DNA from: Datisca glomerata
Lineage: Eukaryota > Streptophyta > Magnoliopsida > Cucurbitales > Datiscaceae
Assembly (NCBI GenBank): GCA_003255025.1
Contig: QANY01002371.1
Location: 682,001-746,000, forward strand
DNA: 64,000 bases
Reading direction: 5' to 3'
Each line of letters opens with the position of its first letter. Positions within the stretch are counted from its first letter, which is position 1. The translations under genes were made by a program, and so were the position numbers. The notes under the pieces are model-generated. The model saw only the letters and a list, made by a program, of their open reading frames with translations. It searched no databases and was not told the DNA's origin. Shown here in pieces: positions 11,575 to 22,845 of the stretch.

Positions 11575-12600
11575 GAGTCTGCTTCATGGAGAATTTTACA
11601 GAATTCAAGTTTGGCTCCAGATCAATAGTATAGTAGTCTTCGTATAGTAAAATATACTTAATTACATCTTTCAAATTAATTTTTTTAAGAAGACTTACAT
11701 AGCATATAAGATATCATGAGAAAGTAGATGTCTATTGTTGAAGAATTTTGCAGAACTTGATTTGAAGCTCATTAAAAAAAGTTATGACGATTCTCATGGA
11801 GGCTGTTCAGGAAAATATATTATGCAGAACCTTAAATTCAGAAATTACACTACATTGACTGGGGGCCAACTACTGATGAATCTTATATCAACAGAAATAT
11901 ACATAAATCTACTTTTTGAAGAATTTTACAGAAATCAATTTGAAACTCCTGATTGAAAGTTATGACAGCTCTCGTTAGTGTTATTCAGGAAAGTAAACAT
12001 ATGAAGGCTTTCAAATTTAATTTTTAGACTGTCAATTTAGATAATATTACATAATAAAAAAATATCATTATAAAGATATAGATGTCTATTGCTTGAAGAA
12101 TTTTGCAGAACTTGATTTGGAGTTCTTGAGAAAAAATTGATAATTCTCATGGTGGCTGCTCTATAAAGCAGATTATGTCGAACAATCAATTTTGAAAAAT
12201 AAACTATATTTACTGGAAGTCAACTACATGGTTAATCTTACTACATCGAAAAGATACAAAAGTCTACTAATCGAAGAATTTTACGGAATCCGATTTGGAG
12301 ATTTCGATCAAAAGTTACAGTCATTTTGGTACATATCACTAAAAAAAGTAAGGCAATTCACGTCTTTCAAATTGAATCTTTAGGTTGCTTCATTTAGACA
12401 ATATTATATGACAAACTATATATTGTTGAAAAGAATATGGATGTATACTTCTTGAAGAATTTTACAGAACTTGATTCTTAGCTCGCGAACAAAAGTTATA
12501 ATAATTTTCATGAAGGTTGCTCAGTAGATAGATTATGCAGAACAGACAGATTTAGAAATTATACAGCGTCAATTGGAAGCTAATTACATGGAGGAACTAA
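11575..12600. repeat. Longer tandem units, about 170-190 bp
   Basis: Several degenerate units each carry GAAGAATTTTGCAGAACTTGATTT, a block resembling AGTTATGACGATTCTCATG, and GGAAGCCAACTACATGG. Starts recur near 11735, 11910, 12090, 12270 and 12450. The same units in reverse complement fill 19900-20720 of element 2. Short reading frames in them differ from unit to unit and look accidental. Confidence 0.7.
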
Positions 12601-12980
12601 GGACGTAAGTCTTTGGAAGGGGTAATTCATAAGTCATACTCTCAGAAGATACTACATGCGTAAGTCCTTGGGAAAGGCAATTCATAAGTTCTACTCTCAG
12701 AAGAAACTAAGGGCATAAGTCCTTGAGAGGGACAATTCATATGTCCTACTCTCAAAATGAACTGAGGGTGTAAGTCCTTGGAAGGGGTAATTTATAAATC
12801 CTACTCTCAGAAGGAACTAAGGGCGTAAGTCTTTGGAAAGAGTAATTCATAAGTGCTACTCTCAGAAAGAACTAAGAATGTAAGTTCATGGGAGGGGCAA
12901 TTCATAAGTTCTACTCTCAGAAGAATTTAAGGGCATGGGTCCTTGAGTGGGGCAACACATAAGTCATGCTCTAAAAAAGA
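12595..12980. repeat. Minisatellite, period about 61 bp, six units
   Basis: Units of the form GGAACTAAGGGCGTAAGTCC, TTGGGAGGGG, CAATTCATAAGT, CCTACTCTCAGAA. Element 2 carries the reverse complement at about 19690-19870. Confidence 0.8.
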
Positions 12981-13019
12981 ACTGAAACACAAATTGTGAT
13001 GGATAAAAGATGAGAACGG

Positions 13020-13360
13020 ATGAAAGAGAATGGACAACTAAAGAAAAAAAGTTAAGGAAAGAACTTAGGGTAGAAAAGAAAAGAAGTTGAGAAAAGAACT
13101 TCAAAATAGAAAATAAGTTGAGGAAAGAACTTTAGAATAGAAAAGAAGTTGAGGAAAGAACTTCAGGGCAGAAAAGAAAAAGAAGTTGAGGAAAGAATTT
13201 TAGGAAAGAAAAGAAAAGTTGAGAAAATAACTTCAGAGCAGAAAAGAAAAGAAGTTGAGGAAAGAATTAAGGAGCAGAAAAGAAAAGAAGTTGAGCAAAG
13301 AACTAAGGAGCAGAAAAGAAAAGAAGTTGATGAAAGAACTTCAGGGCTGAGTAAATAAAA
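13020..13360. repeat. Minisatellite: AGAAAAGAAGTTGAGGAAAGAACTTCAG-type
   Basis: About nine units with a period near 33 bp. The frame across them gives a repetitive KRKEVEERTKEQ peptide that follows from the DNA repeat rather than a known protein. Element 2 has the complement at about 19080-19300. Confidence 0.8.
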
Positions 13361-14623
13361 GTGAAAAGAAAAGTTGGGCCAAGTAAAAAAAAGGTCAAGA
13401 AAAGGAAATTTAAGTAAAGGAAGGACAAGTAAAGCCAAGTAAAGGGAGGCCAAGCAAAGGAAGGCCACGGCTTCAACGTTTTAGAACGGGAAGGCCAGGA
13501 GTAAAGGAAAAAGAAGCGAGAAAAGAAAGGGAAAAGTTAAAGCAGAAAAAGGAAACTGAAAAGGAGAAATGCAGAAATATGAAATAAAAAGGTGCAAAGC
13601 GGAGGAAAGAAATTAAACAGGAAAAACTCTATCGGTGAACTGGTAGTAAATCAAAATAGGGTCATGGTTCCATGGAAGGAGCCTAAGTCTTTGGGAATAT
13701 CTACAAACGCCATTCTCAAAAGGAAATAAAAATGAGGTTATGGTTCTTTATTTGAACCTAAGTCATCTTCTCAAAAGAAAACGACAGTTTGTAATTCCTT
13801 CTCTCAGAATGAAGATAGGGTCATGGTTCTTTATTTGAACCTAAGTCCTTGAGAAAGCATGTATATCATAAGAAAATTAAATTCTTATCCTCGGGAACAA
13901 ATTTTACAAAAGAACATAGTTATTCTTAAGAGAACTGGGAGCCAAAAGTTTCATAAGTATTTAAAAATGGATTTCGTTGAAAGCTTGAAGTCGGCATAGT
14001 ACCGGATTTTGATCCCTAAATTTTGCTAAGTCTTTGAATGAAATACAACAAAAGGGAGTTCGATAGAAGAAAAATTACACAAACAGACTAATTCATATTG
14101 ATCGAAGCAGAAGTACAATTGTAAAATATGAAACGAGAGAAGGAAAAAGAAAACAAGAAAACAGTAGAAACTCTACCAACAAATGTAGAACATCAAACTC
14201 AAACTCATGCGACGCAATTATAAAATGATACACTTGCTCCTTACTCATCTCAATAAATTATTTTGTTATTGTCCTTGTACAACATTATTGTCACAAATCT
14301 TAACGTACGAGGGAAGGAAAATGAAAAATGAAGAAACTGTAAAAACTCTATCAATGAGTCTATAGTGAAAGGAACAAAAAAACATAACAGCAAATGAAGA
14401 AGAAGTAATCATCATCGATAGCAAACTGATAAAAAAATTGCTCGACAACTACGAAAACATTTGTGAGTGGGAATAGAAAAATGCAATGGCAGAATGAAAA
14501 GGGGAAACCACCACTAACAACAGACAATCGAAAAATTACATGGAAAAATAACGTCGTATGTTTTCGAGAAGCGTGTAAGAGCAGAAATGGGTAGACGTAA
14601 CATCAAAATAAGAAAAGACAAAT

Positions 14624-14670
14624 CATCACACATCAACAAATAAAATTCCGTTGAGTGTAATGAGGGCCAA
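14624..14670 (+). other. Hairpin and polypurine tract before the 3' LTR of element 1
   Basis: An imperfect inverted repeat pairs 14624-14637 (CATCACACATCAAC) with 14650-14662 (GTTGAGTGTAATG). The purine-rich ATGAGGGCCAA at 14660-14670 then abuts the 3' LTR. Element 2 has a hairpin at the same place with a different sequence. Confidence 0.55.
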
Positions 14671-15204
14671 TGAACAGACAAAATTTCACATGACACGTAG
14701 TAAAATCTAGACTGAAGACTCCATCGAAGAGAAAATAGAACGAGAACTATATGATCAATGAGGCGGTTATGAAAAAGAGATCAATCAGAGGAAAGTACAT
14801 GGATTACCGATGTGGCAATCTAAATAGAAGCTAATAATCACCATTGGATTGATCAGGCAGTCAAGATTTACTTGGTTGTTATCATTGATAAGTTAGATAT
14901 CAGGGAATATTATGTTTATCATATTTTCAGATAGAATTAGATAAACTGTATCAGATTATGTGTAACAGATTGAAGGCCTATAAATAGAGGCATATGCAAC
15001 AACATACAAAAAGGAATAACACAGAGCTAAGAGTCACAGACCTCCACAAAATACAAGAGAATATCATAGTTCTTCCCGTGATTTTTCTTCACTTTAATGG
15101 TTTTCCACGTAAATCATAGTGTCTCTATTCTCTTATTCTCTCTTTAAATTATTGTCTTTATTATTCTTTTGTAAAAGGTTTTCCATACTGAAAAATCCTT
15201 TACA
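14671..15204 (+). repeat. 3' LTR of element 1
   Basis: Starts TGAACAGACAAAATTTCAC and ends AAATCCTTTACA. A TATA box, CTATAAATAGAGG, lies near 14979. Confidence 0.85.
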
Positions 15205-17175
15205 GTGGGTTCAAGGCGTTTTCTTTAAAAAACCCTAAAATATTTATATAAATCACAAAAAAGTTATACCAGCCATCCAATTGATAAATAATAGATAAAA
15301 AATTCTTTTCATCACTAGTTATTACTAGTTCATCACAAAAACGTAACAAAAATACGGTATGTGAATAATTCTTATTGCTATTTTGGCTTCCGGAATAGAG
15401 AAAAATAGAAAAACTAAGTAAAACAGAAAAGAGAACACATATGGGGGGCATGAATGGAGTTTTTTAAGCATAAATTAAAAAAAATAACACAAGTGGGGGA
15501 CGAGAGATACTCCACTAACGTCAAAGACAAGAGACGACTTATTTATTGCTATTTAGTTTCTAGAACATAGAAAAACGGAGAAAACAAAGAAAAAAAGAAA
15601 ATGGAAAGGGAGCCCTCAAAGAGAAACAAAAAACAGAGAAAACAAAGAAGAAAGAGAGAAGAGAATGAGAAGAAAAAATAGAGAAAAGAGAAGCATTTTC
15701 CCTTGGAGAAACAGAAAATGGAGAAAATAGGAAAAGAGAAGAGAAAAGATAAAATACCTCAATGGTAGTCTTTGTTGTTGTCCTGTTCTTCTTCTTTTTC
15801 TTTCATTTGGTTAAAACCCTAAGGGTACACTCCTTTTCGTCGGGTTCGGCTAAAAGAGAAAAGAGGAGAGAGACACTTCCACTCCCATAATTCGCCATTA
15901 CCACTCAAATAATTTTGGGATAGAACCCACGACCCAAAGTAAAACACGAGGCTTACACCTCAAAGAAGCGTATGCCTCATGGAATAGAGACGTATGCTTC
16001 ACCACGGTACCTTAGAGGTGCACCCCTCGATGCCCTAGACGAGCGCCTTGCCTCGATGTGCACCTCAAGGCGTGCGCCTTCTGCACCTTTTAAAACTATG
16101 ATGATCACTTTGATTCTTGTTGTTAGTATACATATCATTGATATTAATTTTTTTCCGATACTAATTCTTGATAGTTAAGTAAACACATAAAATTTATTAA
16201 TTTTTTTCCTTCTCATTCTTTTTCCCTTCTTTAAAATTTATTAAAGTTCAACAAACACACTCTAAAGTAAAATGACAAAGCTACTTTTTTCTTTCTCGCA
16301 CAATTACACATTCTTCTTTGGAGCTATTACATTATGATGTGCGGGGTCCTGCCCTGAAATTTATCCGAATGATTAGTGATACTAGTCTCCTTAATAGATG
16401 ACATGTCTTGATTTACTCGATTTCTTTTCACTCTAGCAAAATTAAGATGTAAATGCTGTTTTACATAACTTCAAACCTTAAATTGAGGAGTTGTACTTTA
16501 TTTTATCAGACTTTTTACATGTAGGGAATGTTTGGTAGCCTTCTGGTTTATGTTTCTCTTTTTTATGTTTTTGAAATAAAACAGCTACTCATAATAAGAA
16601 AAAAAGGTTTACCAAATGCTTATTCCGAACTTAACGAATTTTGAAAACTATTTTTAAACAAATTTATATTATAAAACTTATTGAATACTACTATCAAATG
16701 TCTTTTTAATAATTAAATTTGGTGTAAAATATACTTTTACCCCCTACATTTTGTGATAGTTTTCATTTTCAACCATCCATTTAAAAAAAATTATAGATAA
16801 GACCCGACATTTACATTATTGTTCCATGTTTGTCCTTCCATAAGTATTCTGTTATCATAAGCTAACGGACCGCCATAGAAGGCTTAGTTAGCAATACGTG
16901 ACAAATAAAACTTAGCCACATCACTCTAATTAGTTAGCCAATGGACACATCAACGAATACCTCTTTTTCCTTCTTCTTCCTTCTTCCCGAGACTCACAAC
17001 AACACAACCTACGCTTTTCATAACCGTAACAACACCAAGTATGCATCACAAACTATTACTTTTGTAGATGCAAATGAATTGGGTGGTTGAGAAAAGGAAC
17101 AATTCACATTTTTGGAGTCGTCACAGATTCAGTACCCTTCATAAATTACACCCACAAGGCTCCCAGAAAATAATG
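15205..17175. other. Interelement sequence, no gene seen
   Basis: The left part (15209-16098) belongs to the older split repeat and contains A-rich AGAGAAAA stretches (15590-15750). The part from 16100 to 17175 is AT-rich. It includes a region at about 16730-17000 (CCCCCTACATTTTGTG, AACGGACCGCCATAG) that looks like dispersed repeat sequence, but I cannot classify it. Confidence 0.5.
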
Positions 17176-17180
17176 CCATG

Positions 17181-18265
17181 TGTAAAGGATTTTTTTTGGG
17201 TATGAGGAATCCTCTACAAATGAATAACGAAGATAATAATTTAGAGATAGAATGAGAGAATAAAAATACCATCATTTACGTGAAAAACCCTTAAAGGGAA
17301 GAAAAACCACGGGAAGATTATTAACATTCACTGGTGTAAAGGATTTTACACAGTTGTTGATGAGAGAAGAGAGGAAGGGCAATGCCTTTAGTTGAGGTTT
17401 TCTTCAGTCTCTCTCATTCTCTTTTTACATGAGTATGTACTTATAGGACTTACAATAACAAGAATAACAAAGATAAAGGGGGATGATCACCCCTATATAT
17501 TTTCGGCTGATGGGATCTTTTTCAAGTCTAAGCTCACATGCTCAGTTTATCCACTATATTGTCTTTGTCACTTCTGGAATAATCGTAGCCATAAGATCCA
17601 TCCGACAGTTCTGATAATCTTCCTTTCCATTTTCTCATTTTCCATCTGTCTCGCTCAGCTGCCAATTTAATCACACCCACTATTTCTTGTGGTTTCGAAC
17701 CAATCAGTCAGAGCCACTTGATGGCCTGCCAATCTATCTTGTCCGGGTAACTCAACTTACCCAATTAATTACGAGCACTTAATTGTTGGTTTGAACCCCT
17801 TTTTCTCGTAATGTTGTTCTGTCTTATCCATGAGGTAATGATTCCCCGTTCTTACGATGTCGGTTCCCATTCTAGAATCGATGATCCCCGTTCTTGTGAT
17901 GTTGGTTCCTGTTCTGGAGGCGATGATCTCCCATTCTCAAGACGTCGGTTCCCGTTCTGGAGGCGATGATCTCTTGTTCTTGAGACGTCGGTTCCCGTTC
18001 TGAAGGCGATGATCTCCGTTCTCGAGATGTCGGTTCTCGTTTTAGAAATGATGATCTCCCATTCTCGAGACGTCAGTTCCTATTCTAGAGGTGATGATCT
18101 CCGTTCTCGAGATGTCGGTTCTCGTTCTGAAAGCGATGATCTCCCTTTCTCAAGATATTTTGTGACTCCAGTCAGTCATCCGTTTCTGCTTTTTCGACGC
18201 TTCTCATGAGGCCTGGGTGAGTCCATTTTATTCCACGTGGCAGTGAAGTCTTTTTTACTTGTTCA
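17181..18265 (-). repeat. 3' LTR of element 2
   Basis: 1085 bp. Its half at 17830-18170 holds units of 42-45 bp built from GACGTCGGTTCCCGTTCTGG and AGGCGATGATCTCC. The end near 17181 repeats as GTGTAAAGGATTTTACAC at about 17334, as if an LTR end had been duplicated internally. Confidence 0.85.
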
Positions 18266-18309
18266 TTTGCCCCTCATTGTGCTTCGACGAAGTTCGTCGA
18301 AGTGCAATG
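18266..18309 (-). other. Polypurine tract and hairpin of element 2
   Basis: AATGAGGGGCAAA (minus, 18266-18278) abuts the 3' LTR. Just inside it 18275-18291 and 18293-18309 are inverted repeats of 17 bp with two mismatches around a one-base loop, with the core arm CTTCGACGAA. The placement matches that of element 1. Confidence 0.65.
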
Positions 18310-18899
18310 AATGCTTCTAACACATGTCTGATTTTGGTAGGTTGGGTTCTCTTCTTTTTTTTATAGAGTCTTCGATCTAGATCCTGTCATGTATCATGTG
18401 AGATTCTGCCTGTCCATTCTGAGAGAAAGATTTTAGGTTCTAATCAAGAATCACAGTCTTGTTTTGGACTTGAGTTTCAAGATCATCCGTTGAGTTTCAA
18501 GAAATATTTCATCTTCGCTTTCTTCAGTTGTTTCCATTATGAATTATTTGAGCATCGTTTGATCCGTTTAAACATCCGTTTAAACAAGGATATCTCTGTT
18601 TTGAAGATTCTGATTTCCTTATGAAAACGATGTATTTGTACACTCCCAAGGACTTAGACTCTTTTCATAGAGTCATGGCCCCATGTTGATTTCCTACGGG
18701 CTCATCGATAGAGTTCCCCTTGTTTCTTCATTTTTCATTTTTCTTCTCTCGTACGATAAGATCTGTGACATGAATATTGTACAAGAATAATATAATAATT
18801 GAAATAAGTAAGGAGTGAGTGTAACATTTCATAATTTCAGCAGCAGGAGCTTGAGTTTGATGCCCCACTTCTATTGGTAGAATTTTTCCTGTTTTCCTT

Positions 18900-19560
18900 G
18901 CTACGGACTTATTGGTAATGTTTCTCCCATTTCCCTATTTTCTTTTTCTGCTTTCAATTTCTTCCTTCCTTTTCTCGCTTCTTTTTCCTTTACTCATGGC
19001 CGTCTTTTTCTCAACTCCGTTCTTTAGCTCTTCTTTTCTGTCATTCTTTACTCAACTCTTCTTTACTGAGCTGAAGGTCTTTCCTCAATTTTTTTTTCTA
19101 TTCTGAAGTTCTTTTCTCAACTTCTTTTCTGTTATGTTCTGAAGTTCTTTTATCAACTTCTTTTCTTTTATGTTCTGAAGTTCTTTTCTCAACTTCTTTT
19201 ATTTTCTGTAATGAAGTTCTTTTCTCAACTTCTTTTATTTTCTGTAATGAAGTTCTTTTCTCAACTTCTTTTCTGTTCTGAAGACATTTCCTTTTCCGTT
19301 CGGAAAACATTTCTTTTTCCATTCTGAAGACATTTCTTTTTCTGTTTTGAAGATATTTCTTTTTTCGTTCTTCAGACTTTCCCATTCTGAAGACATTTAT
19401 TTTTTTCGTTCTGAAGACATTTCGTTTTCCATTTGAGACTTTCCCGTTCTGAAAACGTTTCTTTTTTCGTTCTGAAGACATTTCTTTTTCCGTTCTTTAG
19501 ACTTTCCCGTTCTGAAGATGTTTCCTTTTTCCGTTCTGATGACATTTAATTTTTCTTCTG
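18900..19560. repeat. Minisatellites: TTCTGAAGTTCTTTTCTCAACTTC and TTCTGAAGACATTTC types
   Basis: Two adjacent arrays. The first (19080-19275) is the complement of the 13020-13360 array. The second (19275-19560) has units of about 30 bp around CCGTTCTGAAGACATTTC, with no strong counterpart in element 1. Confidence 0.75.
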
Positions 19561-19689
19561 AGAATGCCGTACGTAGACGCTCCTAAGGACATAGACTCCT
19601 TCAGTGGAACCATGGCCCTGTTTTGATTTCCTTCTAAGAACGACATACATAGATGCTCCCAAGGACTTAGGCTCATTCAGTGGAACCAT

Positions 19690-20720
19690 GACCCCATTTT
19701 GATTTTCTTTTGAGAGTAGGACTTATGAATTGCCTCTCTCAAAGACTTACGCTCTTAGTTCTTTCTGAAAGTAGGACTTATGAATTGTCCCTCCCAAGGA
19801 CTTACGCCCTTAGTTCCTTCAGAGAGTATGACTTATGAACTGCCCTTCCCAAGAACTTACACTCTTAGTTCTATTGTCGAAGAAGAAAGAGCGTTGACAG
19901 TCTGCACGTTATCATGCCATAAGTTTTAATTGAGAACTCCAGATCAAATTCTGTAAGATTCTTCTAAAAGTCAATTTTCATATGCTTCCGATAGTATATA
20001 ATCCTCCATGTAATCAGCTTCAATTGATGTTGTATAATTTTCAAATCTGTCTGTTCTGCATAATCTATCTTCTTGAACAACCTTCATGACTGCACCACCA
20101 TTGGTGCATGGTCACTGATCCCCGCTTATTATAACTCTTGTTCGGGAGCTCCGAATCAGGTTCTGCAAAATTCTTCAAGAAGTACACATCCATACCCTTT
20201 TCAACAATATATAGTTTGTCATATAATATTGTCTAAACGAAGCAGTCTAAAGATTCAATTTGAAATACCTGAATAGCCTTACTTTTCTGAGTAATATATA
20301 CCAAAATTACCGTAACTTTTGCTCGAAAGCTCCAAATTGAATTCCGTTAAATTCTCCAATAAATACACTTTTGTATCTTTTCGATGATTAAGATTCACCA
20401 TGTAGTTGGCTTCCAGTAAATACAGTTTATTTTTCAAAATTGATTGTTCCGCTTAATCTATTTTCCTGAGCGGCCTCCATGAGTATCGTCATAATATTTT
20501 CTCAAGAACTCCAAATCAAGTTCTGCCAAATTCTTCTAGCAGTAGGCATCTATATCTTTTTAAAGATATACAATATGCTATGTAAGTCTATACAGTTTAA
20601 AAATAAATTAAATTTAAAAGACGTGATTAAGTTTATTTCCTGTACGGGGATTATCATAGTTTTGATATGGAGCTCAACTTGAATTCCGTAAAATTATCCA
20701 TGAAGCATACTCTCATATCC
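19690..20720. repeat. Tandem modules matching element 1 (12980-11575)
   Basis: A period-61 array at 19690-19870 is followed by degenerate units of about 180 bp containing AAATCAAGTTCTGCAAAATTCTTC. Both are the reverse complement of arrays in element 1, in mirrored order. Confidence 0.7.
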
Positions 20721-21249
20721 TTATGATTATGTGACTCGCCATTAATTTTGCTTCCAACTTTTTCATTTTAGTTTCCATTTCTGTTCCTATCATCACTTCC
20801 GTTGTTAAGACATTTCTATTCACATCATCACGACGTCTCTGTTCCCGTAGTCAAGATGTCTCCATTCTCATTGTTTGTTCATTTTTTTATTTTCCAGCAC
20901 TTAGAAATTCCTTTTGAATGACAAAATTTGCTTAAGTCGTAGCTTACCCTTTTTTGGTCTTCCCAATCTAAAACATTTGAACGCAGTCTCCTTGGTTTTC
21001 CCGTTCTGAAATGTTTAAGTGATAGCTTTCTTGACTTTCCCTTAAGAGGTTTGAATGTGGTATTCTTTGCTTCGCTTTTTACTCTAGAGTTTTTGCTTTG
21101 AAATTCCTTCCTAACTCTTTTTTCGTTTCTGACGGATTTCTTTGCTTATCTTTTTTTCCTGAAGAGTTGAAGCTTCTCTGAGCTGAACTTCAACTTTTCT
21201 GTTCTGAAGCTCTAACTTCAATTTTTTCGAAGCCTTTTTTATTTTATAA

Positions 21250-21420
21250 GCTTTCTGATCTGAGCATTCTGATCTCTTCTAATCTGAGTTTTATGAGCTC
21301 TTCTGGTCTGAGCTTTATGAGCTCTTCTGGTTTGAGCTTTATGAGCTCTTCTGATCTGAGCTTTTTGAGCTCTTCTGGTCTGAGTTTTCTGATATCTTCT
21401 GATATGAGCTCTTCTTTTCT
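21250..21420. repeat. Minisatellite: GAGCTCTTCTGGTCTGAGCTTTAT-type
   Basis: Five to six units of 24 bp near 21290-21390 become irregular at both sides. It is the complement of the 10500-10850 array. The repetitive Ser/Leu/Phe peptide that can be read across it is a by-product of the repeat. Confidence 0.8.
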
Positions 21421-21722
21421 TATCTACTCTGATTTTTGTAACTCATCATTCCTTCGAATGAATTTCTTTTCTGATCTCATTCCTCTCTTTTTTTCTTTCG
21501 AAGTTAATAATGATGTAAAAGAAATAAGTCAATCAAATATGCAAGGAACGAGTTTACCGTTTTCTGTTTCATTTCTAGTTTTGTACTTGTCGTCCATCTC
21601 CACTTCCAACCTGTTACCATTTTTGTTCTCGTTTCGTTGTTGATGGGGCCTTTGATTTGGTTTTTGGCATTTTGAGAGGGATTTATTCGAGTTTTTCTCT
21701 CACTCTGAATGAAAACACCAAA

Positions 21723-22840
21723 TGTAAAAGATTTTTCCAGTATAGGTAATCCTCAACAAACGAATAATGAAAATAATAATTTAGAGATAGAATGAGAGAA
21801 TAAAAACACCATCATTTACGTGAAAAACCTTAAAGGGAAGAAAAACCACAAGAATATTGTTAACATTCACTAGTGTAAAGAATTTTACATAGTTGTTGAT
21901 GAGAGAAGAGAGGAAGGGCAATGCTTTTAGTTGAGGTTTGCTTAAGTCTTTCTCCTTCTCTTTTTACATGAGCATTTTTACATGAGCATGTACTTATAGG
22001 CCTTACAATATTAAGAATAATAAAGAAAAAGGGGCATGATCACATTCCCTATATTTTCAGTTGATGAGATTTTTTTCAAGTCTGGGCTCTCATGCTCAGC
22101 TTATCCACTATATTATCTTTGTCACTGTTAAATTAATCGTAGTTATAAGATCCATCCCACGGTTATGATCCTCTTCCTTTCCCTTTCTCATGTCTCATCT
22201 GTCTCGCTCAGCTGTCAATTTAATCACAGCCACTTGACGATTTCCTATTGTTTCGAGTCAATCAGTCAGAGCCACTTGATGGCCTGCCAATCTCCCTTGT
22301 CCGGGTCACTCAGCTTACCCAATTAATTACGGCCACTTAATTGTTGGCCTGAACTCCTTTTTCTCGTTATATTGTTCTGTCATGTCTAGAAGGTAATGAT
22401 TCACCGTTCTTGTGATATCCGTTATTGTTCTGGAAGTGATGATCCTTGTTCTTGTGATGTTGATTCCCGTTCTAGAGGTGATGATTTCCCGTTCTAGAGG
22501 TGATGATCTCCCGTTTTTGAGACGTCGGTTCTCGTTCTGGAGGCGATGATCTCCGTTCTCGAGACGTTGATTCCCATTCTCAAGGCGATGATCTTCGTTC
22601 TTGAGATGTCGGTTCTCGTTTTGGAAGTGATGATCTCTCGTTCGACGTTGGTTCCCCTTCTGGAGATGATGATCTATGTTCTCAAGATGTCGGTTCTCGT
22701 TCTGGAAGCGATGATCTCCCTTTCTCGAGATGTTTCGCGACTCCAACCGATCATCCCTTTCTGCTTTCTTGACGCTTCTCATGAGACCTGGATGAGTCCA
22801 TTTTGTTCCACGTGGCAGTAAAGTATTTTTTACCTGTTCA
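21723..22840 (-). repeat. 5' LTR of element 2
   Basis: 1118 bp, collinear with 17181-18265. The repeat block at 22380-22740 has units with a period near 42 bp (GATGATCTCC, GTTCTCGAGACGT, CGGTTC). One unit lacks part of its length, so the two LTRs differ in repeat content as well as in point changes. Confidence 0.85.
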
Positions 22841-22845
22841 CCATG

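Larger units (their letters stand above)
9084..15204 (+). mobile_element. Non-autonomous LTR retrotransposon, element 1
   Basis: A 6.1-kb element with two related LTRs of 513 and 534 bp that begin TGAACA and end TTTACA. Flanks are GCGGG (9079-9083) and GTGGG (15205-15209), a 5-bp target duplication with one difference. A PBS-like TGGTGC follows the 5' LTR, and a purine tract ATGAGGGCCAA precedes the 3' LTR. No gag, protease, integrase or reverse transcriptase is recognisable in any frame of the 5.07-kb interior. The interior is a chain of minisatellite blocks, listed separately. It therefore resembles a LARD-type element that must borrow enzymes from another element. Its relative is element 2 on the opposite strand. 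Confidence 0.85.
9061..16098. repeat. Older short repeat split by LTR element 1
   Basis: Just left of the LTR element is AAGGTTTAAAAAGCGAAAGGCG (from 9060). To the right, 15209-16098 runs from TTCAAGGCGTTTTC to a GC-rich end, GCGCCTTCTGCACC then TTTTAAAACTATG. The two outer ends resemble each other in inverted orientation (TTTAAAA next to GGCG). If the LTR element is removed, a unit of about 0.9 kb with imperfect inverted ends remains. This looks like a non-autonomous DNA element; its class is not settled because no clear target duplication was found. Confidence 0.4.
17181..22840 (-). mobile_element. Non-autonomous LTR retrotransposon, element 2
   Basis: A 5.66-kb element in reverse orientation. 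LTRs lie at 21723-22840 (5') and 17181-18265 (3'). Read on the minus strand they begin TGAACA and end CTTTTACA or CCTTTACA. The target duplication CCATG is perfect (17176-17180 and 22841-22845). A PBS-like TTTGGTGTTTTCATTC follows the 5' LTR, and AATGAGGGGCAAA precedes the 3' LTR. As in element 1 no retroviral enzyme is encoded, and the interior (18266-21722) consists of the same minisatellite modules in the same order. The LTRs are twice as long as in element 1 because they carry an extra repeat-rich block. Confidence 0.9.

Noticed and set aside
13149..13358. Lys/Glu-rich protein-like frame
   Set aside because: It is the translation of a 33-bp minisatellite inside element 1.
16520..16625. 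Possible 100-bp MITE (GGGAATGTTTGGTAG to GGTTTACCAAATGCTTATTCC)
   Set aside because: The ends pair only loosely and no flanking duplication was found.
22327..22782. Repetitive Asn/His/Arg-rich 151-residue frame
   Set aside because: It reads through the LTR-internal 42-bp repeats. The period is a multiple of three, which keeps a frame open without coding selection.
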